Assembly (NCBI GenBank): GCA_964392305.1
Contig: CAYMPV010000020.1
Coordinates: 42,051-106,050, forward strand
DNA: 64,000 bases
Direction of reading: 5' to 3'
Source of the DNA: JACKIC01 sp964392305
Lineage (GTDB): Bacteria; Planctomycetota; UBA1135; UBA2386
A model generated the notes under the pieces. That model was not told where the DNA came from. It saw only the letters and a program-made list of their open reading frames with translations, and did not search any database. This document shows positions 54,614 through 63,923 of the stretch, in pieces (position 1 is the stretch's first letter; every line of letters begins with the position of its first letter). A program made the translations under genes and the position numbers.

Positions 54614-57338
54614 TCGGGCGCTCCGGATCGTCGATCTCCGCCGCCTGGTCCACCACTGGCTGATCGTCGGGCACCGGCAATCGCAGCTGGAACGTCGAGC
54701 CACGGCCGGTCGAGGGAAGCAGAGTAGCGGAACCACCGTGCGCCTTCATGACAGCAGCACAGATCGGCAAACCCAACCCCATGCCGGCGCTGTTCTGCCC
54801 GCGCTCGAACCTGCCGAACACCTTCGCGCGGAGATCTTCCGGAATGCCGGGGCCATCGTCGGCGACCTCGATCGTGATCTCCTTCGCCGTCACCCTACCG
54901 CGAACGTGCACGGTGGTACCCGACGGTGTGTGTCGGGCGGCATTGTCCAACAGCAGGAAGATCGCCTGCTCGATCAACACCGGATCAGCTTGGATCAAAG
55001 GGAGGTCTCGGTCGACGTCGACGATCACGGAGTGCGCGTGCAGCACGTCGCGAGCCCTGCGCAACGCCGCGCCGACGATCTCTTCGACGCTCGTCCACTC
55101 GCGCCGCAGCGACATTCGCGGATCCTCGAGCCGCGTCGCGAACACCAGGTTGGCGATCAGGTCGTTGAGACGCTGAGCCTCCGTCGCGATGCCCGTGAGC
55201 AGTTCGCGGCGCACCAGCGGATCGGTCAGCGCTCCGTCGAGCAGGCTGCTGGCGGACCCGGTGATCGTCGCGAGCGGCGTTCGCAGATCGTGTGAGACGG
55301 ACGCCAGGAGCGTGCTGCGCAACCGTTCGACATCGGCCTCATGCCGTGCACGTTGACGCTCCTCGGCCATGGCGATGCGTTCGAACGCCAGCGCCGCCTG
55401 CTCGACGAACGTGTCCGCCAGCAGGCGTTGTTTGGCGTCCGGGACGTCGGCCGAGGTTCGCGGGCGCAGGCCGACCACGGCTTCCTTGCCACGAGTCGAG
55501 CGCACCGGCAGGAACAGCGCCGCGGTGCCGGGCAGGTTCCTGGTGCCGATGCCGGCGGCCGTCCCGTGGTCCCAACACCATCTCGCGACCGCCAGCTTCT
55601 CCGATCCGAGCCAGTCCAAGCTGCCGTGCGAGGCGACGACTCCCGCGGACCCGATCGTCTCCGCGCCGACCGGTACGATCATGACCAGGTCCGCTCGCAC
55701 GACGTCCCTGAGGTGGGCAATCGTGATGCGGCCGACTTCCTCGCCGGACTGCGCATCGGCCAGTTCTCTCGAGAACGAGTGCAGCGCCGTGACTTCCCTC
55801 TCCCGCTGGTACGCCGCCTGGGCGCGTTCCCGGACCGCCGCGACCAGCGAGCCGATGGTCAACGCGGCGAACAGCATGACACCGAAGGCGAGCAGATAGG
55901 AGGGCTCGACGATCGCGAAGGTGTACCGCGGCTCCGTCATCAGGAAGTTGAACGCGAGCGCGTTGGCCACAGCGACCAGGACCGCGGGCCAACGCCCGAA
56001 CCGTTGCGCCGCGACCACGACTCCGAGCGTCAACAGCAGTGCCTCGACCGAGAGGTCGGGCGGCGCATACGAGACGCTCGCAGCGGCCACGGACACCGCG
56101 CTGCATCCGAGCGCACCGAGCATGCTGCGCCAGGCCACGTGGAGAGTCGGTCGCCCCGTCGGCGCCGGCACCTGTGGCGAATCCGCCTCCTCCGAGTCGT
56201 CGTGGATGACGTAGACGTCGGCGCCGGCGTTGCGGATGACGTCCATGGTGAACGATCCGAACACGAGCTCGTGGAGGCGAGTCCGACCCGTTCGGCCGAC
56301 GACGATGCGGCTCACCTCGTGACGGTCGGCGAAGGCGACGACGGCGCTCGCGGCATCGTCGCTCTCGACCGAGGCGACGCGAGCGCCCAGCGACTCGGCG
56401 ATGCGCAGGTTCTGCAGCACCCGCTCGTAGTCGCCTGCCGCGACGCGCCGCCCCGCGGGTTTCGCGACGTGCAGTGCGAACAACTCGCCGCGGAGCACGG
56501 CCGCCATGCGGTGAGCCGCGCGCACGAGACGGGCCGAGAACGGGCTCGGCCCCACGCAGACCAGGATGCGTTCGCTGCTCCTGCGAGCGCGCCGCCTGCC
56601 GCCGACGAACCGTTCCTCGCGCCGCCGCTGGTCGACGAGCTGCGCCGTCGTGCGCAACGCCAGCTCGCGCAGCGCGGCCAGATTGCCCTTCCTGAAGAAG
56701 GCCTCCGCGGCAGCTGTCGCCGCCTCGGGCACGTACACCTTGCCGGCGCGCAGCCGCTCGAGCAGGGCGTCGGGCGTCAGGTCGACGATCTCGACGTCGT
56801 CAGCCTCGTCGAGGATGTGGTCCGGCACGGTCTCGCGAACGTGCACGCCCGTGATCCGGGCGACGATGTCGTTGAGGCTCTCGACGTGCTGCACGTTCAT
56901 CGTCGTGTAGACGTCGATCTTGGCGTCGAGGAGCGCGCGCACGTCCTGCCAACGCTTCGCGAAGCGGGAACCGGGCGCGTTGGTGTGGGCGAGTTCGTCG
57001 AGCAGCAACACGGCGGGCTTGCGCGCCAGCGCCGCCTCGAGGTCGAACTCGGTCAGGGTCGTGCCGCGATACTCGACCGTGCGCCGCGGCAGCTGCTCCA
57101 GCCCACTCAGCAGCTCCGCCGTCTCGCTGCGCCCGTGCGTCTCGACGAGGCCGACGACGACATCCGTTCCCGAAGCCCGCAGGCGTTGTGCCGCGGACAA
57201 CATCGAGAACGTCTTGCCGACACCGGGGCACGCGCCGAACCAGACCTTGAGGCGCCCACGCTGCGCCTTCTGCTGCTCGCTGTGGAGCTGGGCGAGCAAC
57301 TCGTCGGGGTCCGGCCGTTCGCCATCGAGGACATCCAT
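54606..57338 (-). CDS. kdpD: sensor kinase KdpD
   Basis: 910 residues in the canonical order: KdpD N-domain with a P-loop GACPGVGKT (35-43) and DELAHTNAPGSR; universal-stress-like domain (about 255-375); four membrane helices (about 395-510); GAF-like segment; H box SVSHDLRTPLATI (His near 678); N box LLLDNAARHT; G1 DDGPGIP; G2 GMGLGLPI. Starts 26 bases past the kdpC stop on the same strand and overlaps kdpE. It senses potassium and turgor and controls the whole operon. Confidence 0.96.
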   Translation of the reverse strand: MDVLDGERPDPDELLAQLHSEQQKAQRGRLKVWFGACPGVGKTFSMLSAAQRLRASGTDVVVGLVETHGRSETAELLSGLEQLPRRTVEYRGTTLTEFDLEAALARKPAVLLLDELAHTNAPGSRFAKRWQDVRALLDAKIDVYTTMNVQHVESLNDIVARITGVHVRETVPDHILDEADDVEIVDLTPDALLERLRAGKVYVPEAATAAAEAFFRKGNLAALRELALRTTAQLVDQRRREERFVGGRRRARRSSERILVCVGPSPFSARLVRAAHRMAAVLRGELFALHVAKPAGRRVAAGDYERVLQNLRIAESLGARVASVESDDAASAVVAFADRHEVSRIVVGRTGRTRLHELVFGSFTMDVIRNAGADVYVIHDDSEEADSPQVPAPTGRPTLHVAWRSMLGALGCSAVSVAAASVSYAPPDLSVEALLLTLGVVVAAQRFGRWPAVLVAVANALAFNFLMTEPRYTFAIVEPSYLLAFGVMLFAALTIGSLVAAVRERAQAAYQREREVTALHSFSRELADAQSGEEVGRITIAHLRDVVRADLVMIVPVGAETIGSAGVVASHGSLDWLGSEKLAVARWCWDHGTAAGIGTRNLPGTAALFLPVRSTRGKEAVVGLRPRTSADVPDAKQRLLADTFVEQAALAFERIAMAEERQRARHEADVERLRSTLLASVSHDLRTPLATITGSASSLLDGALTDPLVRRELLTGIATEAQRLNDLIANLVFATRLEDPRMSLRREWTSVEEIVGAALRRARDVLHAHSVIVDVDRDLPLIQADPVLIEQAIFLLLDNAARHTPSGTTVHVRGRVTAKEITIEVADDGPGIPEDLRAKVFGRFERGQNSAGMGLGLPICAAVMKAHGGSATLLPSTGRGSTFQLRLPVPDDQPVVDQAAEIDDPERPNG

Positions 57339-57364
57339 TGCATTGCCGCCGAGTCGTGGTGCGC

Positions 57365-57919
57365 TCAGAACGTACCGTCGAGCGCGCAGTTGAGCACAAG
57401 GACGTTCACGATGCGCCCGCGAGTGAACGTCCCACCCGGCGCGAACGCGTGCCGTTCGACCAGCTCCGCGACCTCTGCCGCCGACCGGCCTCGCGCCGCG
57501 GCGACGCGGTCCACCTGGTAGAGGGCGGCCGCCTCGCTGATGTGCGGATCGAGACCACCGCCGGATGCGGCGGCGAGGTCGGCGGGCAGCGGGTTCGCTG
57601 CAGTCGCGCCATGCGCGGCGACGATCTGCCGCGCCCGCTCGGTCAGGTCGACGCTGGTCGGCGACTTGTTGCTGCCACCGGCGCCCGCGGCGTTGTAGCC
57701 GACCGCGGACGGCCGCGGCCAGAAGTAGCCGGGCTTCGTGAACTCCTGCGCGAGCAGCTCGCTGCCGATCACCGTGCCGTCGGCGCGTGTCAGCAGCGAA
57801 CCGTTGGCGGTGTGCGGCGTCACGAGTTGGGCGAAACCCAGGACGAGCAGCGTGTAGCCGCCGACGCAGACGAGCAGCGTGGCGGCGGTCAGACGAAGAC
57901 TGGTCACGATGGACTGCAT
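57365..57919 (-). CDS. kdpC: potassium-transporting ATPase subunit C
   Basis: 184 residues. One N-terminal membrane helix (LRLTAATLLVCVGGYTLLVL) then the soluble KdpC domain with GSELLAQEFTKPGYFWPRPS and LDPHISEAAALYQVDRVA, the standard signatures. It stabilises the KdpA-KdpB complex. Lies 13 bases past kdpA and 26 before kdpD. Confidence 0.96.
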   Translation of the reverse strand: MQSIVTSLRLTAATLLVCVGGYTLLVLGFAQLVTPHTANGSLLTRADGTVIGSELLAQEFTKPGYFWPRPSAVGYNAAGAGGSNKSPTSVDLTERARQIVAAHGATAANPLPADLAAASGGGLDPHISEAAALYQVDRVAAARGRSAAEVAELVERHAFAPGGTFTRGRIVNVLVLNCALDGTF

Positions 57920-57932
57920 GAGACGCTTCTCC

Positions 57933-59609
57933 TCACTTCATGAACTGCAGGTGTTCGGCGATCGGCCCGAGCGCGGCCGCCGGGAAGAACGTCAACGCAC
58001 CGAGGAACAGGATCGTCGCGATCAACATCACGCCGAACGTCGGCGTGTCGACCGAGAGCGTTCCCGCGGACGACGCGGTCGCACGCTTCTGGGCCAGTGA
58101 ACCCGCGATCGCCAACGGCAGCACGATCGGGATGAAGCGCGCGAGCAGCATGACGATCCCGGTCGCGAGGTTCCACGGCACCGTGTTGTCGCCGAGACCT
58201 TCGAAGCCCGAGCCGTTGTTGGCCGATGCCGAGCTGAACTCGTAGAGCATCTCGCAAAAGCCGTGCGCGCCGACGTTGTTCAGCGTCGTCGTTCCCCATG
58301 CAGTCGATGCGAACACCGCGGTGCCGCCGAGGATGAACAACGCGTGGGCGAACATCGCCAGCACGGCGAGTTTGACTTCTCGCACCTCCACACGGCGCTG
58401 CAGGTACTCCGGCGTGCGGCCGACCATCATGCCGGCGACGAACACCGCCAGCACGATGTAGATGAACATGTTGATCATGCCGACGCCGACGCCACCGAAC
58501 GTCGCGTTGAGCCACATGCCGACCATCGACATCAGGCCTGTCAACGGGTTCAGGCTGTCGTGCATGCAGTTGACCGAACCGTTGCTCGTGCTCGTGGTCG
58601 CGACCGCCCACAGCGGCCCGGCAGCGGCGCCGAAACGCAGCTCCTTGCCTTCGAGGTTGCCGACATCCTGGGCGATCGGCAGGTCGGCGAACGCCTGCGT
58701 CGGCGCCGCTTCCCAGGCGATGGCGCCGCCCATCTTCGCGACGAGCAACGCCATCATCACCGCGAAGATCGCCGCGGCGTGACGCATGCGGCCGACGATG
58801 CGGCCGAACATCCACACCGACGCCATCGGCACGAGCAGGATCGAGACCGTGGCGAGCACGTTGGTGAAGAACGACGGGTTCTCGAACGGCTGGGTGCTGT
58901 TCGGACCGAAGAAGCCGCCGCCGTTGGTGCCCAGCTGTTTGATCGCCAGGAACGCCGCGACGGGTCCCCGGGCGATCACCTGCTCGACCCCCTCGAGGGT
59001 CGTCGCGTGAACGGCGCCCGACAGCGTCATCGGCACGCCGGCGACCACCAGGAGCAGCGCGCCGACGACCGCCAGCGGCAACATCACGAGGAAGGCCGCG
59101 CGCATCAGGTCGACGAAGAAGTTGCCGAGCTGCGGCCGCCCGCCCAGACCGCGCGCCATCGCGACGAGCGCGGCGAGTCCGACCGCCGGCGACACGAACT
59201 GCAGCCACATCAGCGCGCACAGCTGCGAGAGGTAGCTCATCGACACCTCACCCGAGTAGTGCTGCAGGTTGGTGTTCGACGTGAACGACGCCGCGGTGTT
59301 GAAGATCAGGCTGCCCTCGATCGCCTCCTTGCCGTCCGGGTTCAGTGGCAGCCATTGTTGGCAGGCCAGGAAGGCAAAGCCGACGACGAACATCACGACG
59401 TTGAAGGCCAACATCGTCAAGCAGTACTGTTTCCAGTCCTGCGGACGCGCGCACTGGCGGCCTCCCAGGAGTTGGAACCAGCGGTCGAATCGGCCGGCGG
59501 CTCCGGTCGACGAGGTCGGGTCCATCGCCCAGCGCATGTAGCGACCGAGCGGCCAGGACAGGGCAGCGGTGCCGCCGACGATCAGCAGTAAGAAGAGGAT
59601 GGCGTCCAT
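57933..59609 (-). CDS. kdpA: potassium-transporting ATPase channel subunit A
   Basis: 558 residues, ten or so membrane helices. The four-fold selectivity filter loops are recognisable, such as NTAASFTSNTNLQHYSGE, TNGGGFFGPNSTQPFENPSF and SANNGSGFEGLGDNTVPWN. KdpA is the potassium channel-like subunit, descended from a KtrB-type channel. ATG 59609. It follows the small membrane peptide at 59632-59718 and not kdpB directly. Confidence 0.96.
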   Translation of the reverse strand: MDAILFLLLIVGGTAALSWPLGRYMRWAMDPTSSTGAAGRFDRWFQLLGGRQCARPQDWKQYCLTMLAFNVVMFVVGFAFLACQQWLPLNPDGKEAIEGSLIFNTAASFTSNTNLQHYSGEVSMSYLSQLCALMWLQFVSPAVGLAALVAMARGLGGRPQLGNFFVDLMRAAFLVMLPLAVVGALLLVVAGVPMTLSGAVHATTLEGVEQVIARGPVAAFLAIKQLGTNGGGFFGPNSTQPFENPSFFTNVLATVSILLVPMASVWMFGRIVGRMRHAAAIFAVMMALLVAKMGGAIAWEAAPTQAFADLPIAQDVGNLEGKELRFGAAAGPLWAVATTSTSNGSVNCMHDSLNPLTGLMSMVGMWLNATFGGVGVGMINMFIYIVLAVFVAGMMVGRTPEYLQRRVEVREVKLAVLAMFAHALFILGGTAVFASTAWGTTTLNNVGAHGFCEMLYEFSSASANNGSGFEGLGDNTVPWNLATGIVMLLARFIPIVLPLAIAGSLAQKRATASSAGTLSVDTPTFGVMLIATILFLGALTFFPAAALGPIAEHLQFMK

Positions 59610-59631
59610 GGGGATTCGGGTTGCCGAGAGG

Positions 59632-59718
59632 TCACAGACGCTCGGCGGCGGCGGTCAGCAGGAACAGCAGCACGAACACGCAGAGTCCGAGCGACAGGAA
59701 CAGCAGGTTGGCGATCAT
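59632..59718 (-). CDS. small one-helix membrane peptide in the kdp operon
   Basis: 28 residues: MIANLLFLSLGLCVFVLLFL followed by LTAAAERL. Preceded by GGAGGTG seven bases before the ATG, the best ribosome binding site in the operon, so it is surely translated. It looks like KdpF (one helix, charged end) but ends ERL and not RPExF, and it sits between kdpB and kdpA. A second, canonical KdpF is at 61802-61885. A KdpF paralogue or distinct accessory subunit (inference). Confidence 0.75.
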   Translation of the reverse strand: MIANLLFLSLGLCVFVLLFLLTAAAERL

Positions 59719-59733
59719 TGGAAAGCACCTCCT

Positions 59734-61791
59734 TCAGACGATGTGCAGTGTGGTCAGCAGCAGGTCCAGCAGCTTGATGCCGACGAACGGCGCGACGACA
59801 CCGCCGAGGCCGTAGATCAGCAGGTTGCGCCGCAACACGACCGCGGCGCTCGCCGGCCGATGGCCGACGCCGCGCAGCGCCAGCGGGATCAGGACGACGA
59901 TGATCAGCGCGTTGAACACCACCGCACTGAGGATCGCGCTCTGCGGCGAATGCAGCCCCATGACGTCCAGTGCGGCCAGCGGACCGGCCTCGCCTTCCGC
60001 GGCGTACACCGCGGCGAACATCGCCGGCAGGATCGCGAAGTACTTCGCGACGTCGTTGGCCATGCTGAACGTCGTCAGCGCGCCGCGCGTCATGATCAGC
60101 TGTTTGCCGATCTCGACGATGTCGAGCAGCTTCGTCGGGTTGCTGTCGAGATCGACCATGTTGCCGGCCTCGCGCGCGGCCTGCGTGCCGGTGTTCATCG
60201 CGACGCCGACGTCGGCCTGGGCCAGTGCCGGCGCGTCGTTCGTTCCGTCGCCCGTCATCGCGACCAGATGGCCCTTCGCCTGCTCTTCGCGGATGCGCGC
60301 CAGCTTCATCTCCGGTGTGGCCTGCGCGAGGAACGAGTCCACGCCGGCTTCCGCGGCGATCGCGGCGGCGGTGAGCGGATTGTCGCCGGTGATCATGACG
60401 GTGCGGATGCCCACGGCGCGCAGTTGCTCGAACCGCTGCCGGATGCCGCCCTTGACCACGTCCTTGAGCTGTACGACGCCGAGCATGCGCGCCCCGTCGG
60501 CGACCACGAGCGCCGTACCGCCGGTGCGAGAGACCTCGGCAGCGCTCGCCATCACGGCGGCGTCCGGCCGACCGCCCTGTTGCTCGACGAACGCGGCGAT
60601 CGCCTCGACTGCACCCTTGCGGATGCGGCGCTGGACCGCGCCCGGCGCGCCGAAGTCGACGCCGCTCATGCGGGTCTCGGCGCTGAACGGGATGAACGTC
60701 GCGTGCGGCTCCGCGACCTCGCGACCGCGCAGTTCGTACTGCTTCTTCGCCAGCACGACGATGCTTCGACCCTCCGGGGTCTGATCGGCGAGCGACGCCA
60801 GCTGCGCCGCGTCGGCCAGTTGCCTGGCCTCGACACCAGGACCCGGCAGGAATGCCGTCGCCATGCGGTTGCCGAGGGTGATCGTGCCGGTCTTGTCGAG
60901 CAGCAGCACGTCGACGTCGCCGGCCGCTTCGACGGCGCGACCGCTCGTCGCCATCACGTTGCGTCGGATCAGGCGGTCGATGCCGCTGATGCCGATCGCG
61001 CTCAGCAGCGCGCCGATCGTCGTCGGGATCAGGCACACGAGCAACGCGACCAGCACCGGCATCGAGAACTCTGCCCCCGCGTACCGGCCGAACGGCTGCA
61101 GCGTCACGCAGACGAGCAGGAAGATCATCGTCAGCGCCGCGAGCAGCACCGTCAGCGCGACCTCGTTGGGCGTCTTCTGGCGGCGCGCACCCTCGACCAT
61201 CGCGATCATGCGGTCGAGGAACCCCTGACCGCGCTCGGTCGTCACGCGCACGACGATGCGGTCGCTGAGCACTCGCGTTCCGCCGCTGACGGCGCAGCGG
61301 TCGCCGCCGCTCTCGCGGATGACCGGCGCGGACTCGCCCGTGATCGCCGACTCGTCGACGCTGGCGATGCCGTCGATGACGTCGCCGTCGGCCGGGATCG
61401 TCTCGCCGGCCTCGACGACGACGCGATCACCCTTCTTGAGCTCGGTCGCCGCGATGCGTTCCTCGCTGCCGTCGTCGCGCAGCCGCCGTCCGAAGGTGTC
61501 CGCGCGCGCGGCGCGCAGCGCGTTCGCCTGCGCCTGGCCGCGTCCTTCGGCCATCGCCTCGGCGAAGTTCGCGAACAGCACGGTGAACCACAGCCAGACC
61601 GCGAGCTGCAGCACGAACGACCATTGTTCGCCGGCGGTGAACACGCCGATGGTGGTCAGCACGGCGCCGGCCATCGTGACGAACATCACGGGGTTCTTCG
61701 CCATCACGCGCGGGTGCAGCTTGCCGAACACGCTGGCGATCGCTGGCCGGACCAGTTCTGCGGCGAACAGGGAAGTGGGTTGATGGTTCAT
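59734..61791 (-). CDS. kdpB: potassium-transporting ATPase ATP-binding subunit B
   Basis: 685 residues, a P-type ATPase: actuator TGES (151-154, with the regulatory Ser), phosphorylation motif DKTGT with Asp299, HPL-type nucleotide-binding segment absent as usual for KdpB, and GDGTNDAPALAQADVGVAM hinge. Seven membrane helices. It energises potassium uptake through KdpA. In this operon it precedes kdpA, the reverse of the usual kdpF-A-B-C order. Start ATG 61791, 10 bases after the kdpF stop. Confidence 0.96.
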   Translation of the reverse strand: MNHQPTSLFAAELVRPAIASVFGKLHPRVMAKNPVMFVTMAGAVLTTIGVFTAGEQWSFVLQLAVWLWFTVLFANFAEAMAEGRGQAQANALRAARADTFGRRLRDDGSEERIAATELKKGDRVVVEAGETIPADGDVIDGIASVDESAITGESAPVIRESGGDRCAVSGGTRVLSDRIVVRVTTERGQGFLDRMIAMVEGARRQKTPNEVALTVLLAALTMIFLLVCVTLQPFGRYAGAEFSMPVLVALLVCLIPTTIGALLSAIGISGIDRLIRRNVMATSGRAVEAAGDVDVLLLDKTGTITLGNRMATAFLPGPGVEARQLADAAQLASLADQTPEGRSIVVLAKKQYELRGREVAEPHATFIPFSAETRMSGVDFGAPGAVQRRIRKGAVEAIAAFVEQQGGRPDAAVMASAAEVSRTGGTALVVADGARMLGVVQLKDVVKGGIRQRFEQLRAVGIRTVMITGDNPLTAAAIAAEAGVDSFLAQATPEMKLARIREEQAKGHLVAMTGDGTNDAPALAQADVGVAMNTGTQAAREAGNMVDLDSNPTKLLDIVEIGKQLIMTRGALTTFSMANDVAKYFAILPAMFAAVYAAEGEAGPLAALDVMGLHSPQSAILSAVVFNALIIVVLIPLALRGVGHRPASAAVVLRRNLLIYGLGGVVAPFVGIKLLDLLLTTLHIV

Positions 61792-61801
61792 GGCAGTCCG
61801 G

Positions 61802-61885
61802 TCAGAAGCGCTCCGGGCGAAGTACGGCGAGCAGCAGGTAGACGAAGCACGCGAAGGCGAGCAGGGCGAGCAACAGCCAGGTCAT
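61802..61885 (-). CDS. kdpF: potassium-transporting ATPase subunit F
   Basis: 27 residues: MTWLLLALLAFACFVYLLLA then VLRPERF. The VYLLLAVLRPERF ending is diagnostic of KdpF, which stabilises the Kdp complex in the membrane. AGGTG lies seven bases upstream of the ATG, within the end of the barrel gene. Starts 10 bases past that stop and ends 10 bases before kdpB. Confidence 0.88.
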   Translation of the reverse strand: MTWLLLALLAFACFVYLLLAVLRPERF

Positions 61886-61895
61886 GGGTCACACC

Positions 61896-62723
61896 TCAGA
61901 AGAGGAAGCTGATGCCGACGCCGCCGAAGACGTCGTCGGCACGGGAGTCGAGGCCGAAACCGACGCGTGCGTCGATCGCGATGCGCGGCTCGAGTCGGTG
62001 CACGACGCCGAAGTCCATGCTTTGCGTCGCCTCCACACCGTTGGCAGGACGCCCCACGACGAACCATTCGGCGAAGTAGCTCGTGTCGGAGTCCGGATCG
62101 CCGAAGGTGGCGAAGAGCGAAGCCGCCGGCTGCGTGAAGCGGTCGCCGTCTTCGGTCGGGTAGGAGACGACGAAGTTGCCGCCGATGCCGAGCCAGGCGG
62201 GCAGCCGTTCACCCGCGTATCCCCACAGCAGTTTCAGCGTCGGATCCGCATGGCCAGAACTGAACGACTCGGAGCCGACGCCGAGCGTGGTCGCGGCCTC
62301 GAGCGTCAGCGCCGGCAGCCAGTCCGACTGTTCGGCGATCGGAACGAGAACGGCGAAGCCAGCGTCGGTCCCGCCATCGGCCCGACTGACTCCGCCGCCG
62401 GAATCGGACTCGCTCCATGCATAGCCACCCCACAGCAGCCTGGCTTCGACGGTGTCGCTGACGCGATACCGCACGACGACCTCTGGCCCGTTGTGGCGCG
62501 TCGTGTCGCCGTCGTCGCGGGCGGCGACCGTGTACCCCGTCTCGAGTTGCACGTGACCGACGGGGATCAAGCCGGGCGAATCGCTGAACGTCGGTCGGTT
62601 CGGCGAGATCGGCGGCAACTGATCGTCCTGTCGGCCGGACGCGGTGTTCAGTCCTGTGCAAGCCACCACCGCGACGGAGAGCAGCGGCGCGGCTAGGCGG
62701 TGCGCGAGACGTTGCGAGTTCAT
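61896..62723 (-). CDS. outer-membrane beta-barrel (MetA-pathway/transporter-like), first gene of the kdp operon
   Basis: 275 residues. N-terminus has a lipobox-like VVAC (18-21) after a hydrophobic stretch; then alternating beta strands and turns and an aromatic C-terminus (FGGVGISFLF). Motif PNRPTFSDSPGLIPVGHVQL is typical of the outer-membrane 'MetA-pathway/phenol degradation' barrel family. It lies 10 bases upstream of kdpF, so it is very probably co-transcribed. Possibly a porin that lets potassium or small solutes reach the Kdp complex (inference). Confidence 0.8.
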   Translation of the reverse strand: MNSQRLAHRLAAPLLSVAVVACTGLNTASGRQDDQLPPISPNRPTFSDSPGLIPVGHVQLETGYTVAARDDGDTTRHNGPEVVVRYRVSDTVEARLLWGGYAWSESDSGGGVSRADGGTDAGFAVLVPIAEQSDWLPALTLEAATTLGVGSESFSSGHADPTLKLLWGYAGERLPAWLGIGGNFVVSYPTEDGDRFTQPAASLFATFGDPDSDTSYFAEWFVVGRPANGVEATQSMDFGVVHRLEPRIAIDARVGFGLDSRADDVFGGVGISFLF

Positions 62724-62788
62724 GGCGGACTTCGTAGTCCTCGCGCACGCCGCATGCGATCAGCGCTCGATCAGTACGGCGGCCGAAG

Positions 62789-62806
62789 GCATAAGCACCG
62801 CATAAG
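62789..62806 (-). promoter_or_regulatory. direct repeat, candidate KdpE operator
   Basis: GCATAAG occurs at 62789-62795 and 62800-62806, one helical turn (11 bp) apart; on the minus strand CTTATGC-GGTG-CTTATGC. OmpR-family regulators bind tandem repeats with exactly this spacing. It lies about 66-83 bases before the first gene of the kdp operon. Confidence 0.5.
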
Positions 62807-62917
62807 GGCGGCGCCCTGGCCGGGCCTCCATGCCGCAGTACGCGCGCATCCTGCACGATCGTCCTCCTTGTCGACGTGCGCGTGACCCCGTAAGGGGATC
62901 GCATGATCCCGTCCCCC

Positions 62918-63373
62918 ATGCGAACGCCCGGTCGCGCCGCCTTGTTGCTCCTGTTCGCCGCGGGCGCCTGCGGCACGTCGACGCCATCCACGACCGAGCT
63001 CGCGCCTACCAACGCGACGGTCACGTTCGTCGTGCACGGTCCCGGCGGCGCGCTCGAACGCGAGGGAACGACGTGCCTCGTCGTGGCGAAGCCGGGCCTC
63101 GAGCCGCTGGACAACGGCACCGCCGGTGCGGTGGACGGGCGGCTGACGTTCCCCGCGGGCACGCGGGCACCGGCGGTCGTCGCGCGCTACTCCCTCTTGT
63201 TGACGCAGCACGGGTGGAGTGCCGGCAAGGACTTCGTCGCCGCGGACAATTCGCTGCACTTCTACGGCGTCACGGATGTCGGTGGTGGTTGTGCCGGTGC
63301 GGGGCTCGGCGTGCACGGGGCGACGGACAGTGATCGGGTGCCGTTTCGCGAAGTCGTGCCGGCGAGGAAGTGA
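62918..63373 (+). CDS. putative lipoprotein, unknown
   Basis: 151 residues from ATG 62918 (an ATG at 62903 lies inside a GGGATC/GATCCC hairpin, so it is less likely). Signal sequence with a cysteine near residue 19 (LFAAGAC before GTSTPS), lipobox-like. Mature domain beta-rich with TVTFVVHGPGG, TCLVVAKPG, SLLLTQHGWSAGKDFVAADN. Divergent from the kdp operon across its promoter region. Not recognised; a role in the potassium response is only a possibility by position. Confidence 0.65.
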   Translation: MRTPGRAALLLLFAAGACGTSTPSTTELAPTNATVTFVVHGPGGALEREGTTCLVVAKPGLEPLDNGTAGAVDGRLTFPAGTRAPAVVARYSLLLTQHGWSAGKDFVAADNSLHFYGVTDVGGGCAGAGLGVHGATDSDRVPFREVVPARK

Positions 63374-63923
63374 TCGCGGGGGGAGTTGTGCGGGGGGTGA
63401 GACCGCCAATCCCGACTCATCAGTTGCACAGATCAACGCAAGGCGCAGATTTCCGCAACCAACGCATCACCGATCATCAGCCGCGCACTCGGCCCCTGAT
63501 CTCATCGAGCAGGCGATCCGCCAGGCAAGACAACGCCCGCCTGATCAGTGGCGAGGACAGCAGGACCCTCTCCAACCAACTTCGCAGGACGCGCAACGCA
63601 CGCTCGTGACCGACCCTCGCTACGCAACTCCGGCCGCCTTCAAACAGGCGCTCGAACAGCGCCTCCGCCACGCATCGAGATCCGGATCACCTTGAGCCCG
63701 GCCCCATTCGAAGCAGGGCGCAGCCACCCGACCTCCTCGCACACTGGCCATGCCGCCGCAGGGAAGCTGGTCACTCACGGCATTCTTCGGAAGACCACGA
63801 AGAGTCGCCGTTCCTGGCGCCCGCCGGCTCGGCACAGAGTCCATGCCCTGTCGCCATACGTCCGACTGGCACGAGGAGCCCGACGTCAACGCCCAATTGG
63901 GCTCTCGACAACTGGTTAAGAGA
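63374..63923. other. gene-poor stretch between lipoprotein and tRNA-Pro
   Basis: 550 bases with lower GC in places and only the AbiEii-like fragment. The upstream frame (ending DLIEQAIRQARQ) is open but not identified; no inverted repeats marking an element were found. Probably eroded mobile DNA. Confidence 0.4.
63606..63695 (+). pseudogene. fragment of a nucleotidyltransferase AbiEii-type toxin gene
   Basis: From GTG 63606: TDPRYATPAAFKQALEQRLR then HASRSG and a stop after 29 codons. The pattern YATPAAFKxALExRLR is the N-terminus of AbiEii/AbiGii nucleotidyltransferase toxins, which are about 250 or more residues long. The rest is missing or in shifted frames. Close to tRNA-Pro, an expected site for element integration and decay. 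Confidence 0.4.

Noticed and set aside
55341..57521. 726-codon plus-strand ORF opposite kdpD
   Set aside because: Antisense shadow without any recognised motif.
59569..62079. 836-codon plus-strand ORF opposite kdpB/kdpF
   Set aside because: Antisense; the minus strand encodes KdpB and KdpF with all motifs.
62903..62917. ATG at 62903 as the lipoprotein start
   Set aside because: It is inside a GGGATC/GATCCC stem-loop and adds a non-signal-like lead; ATG 62918 opens a normal signal sequence.
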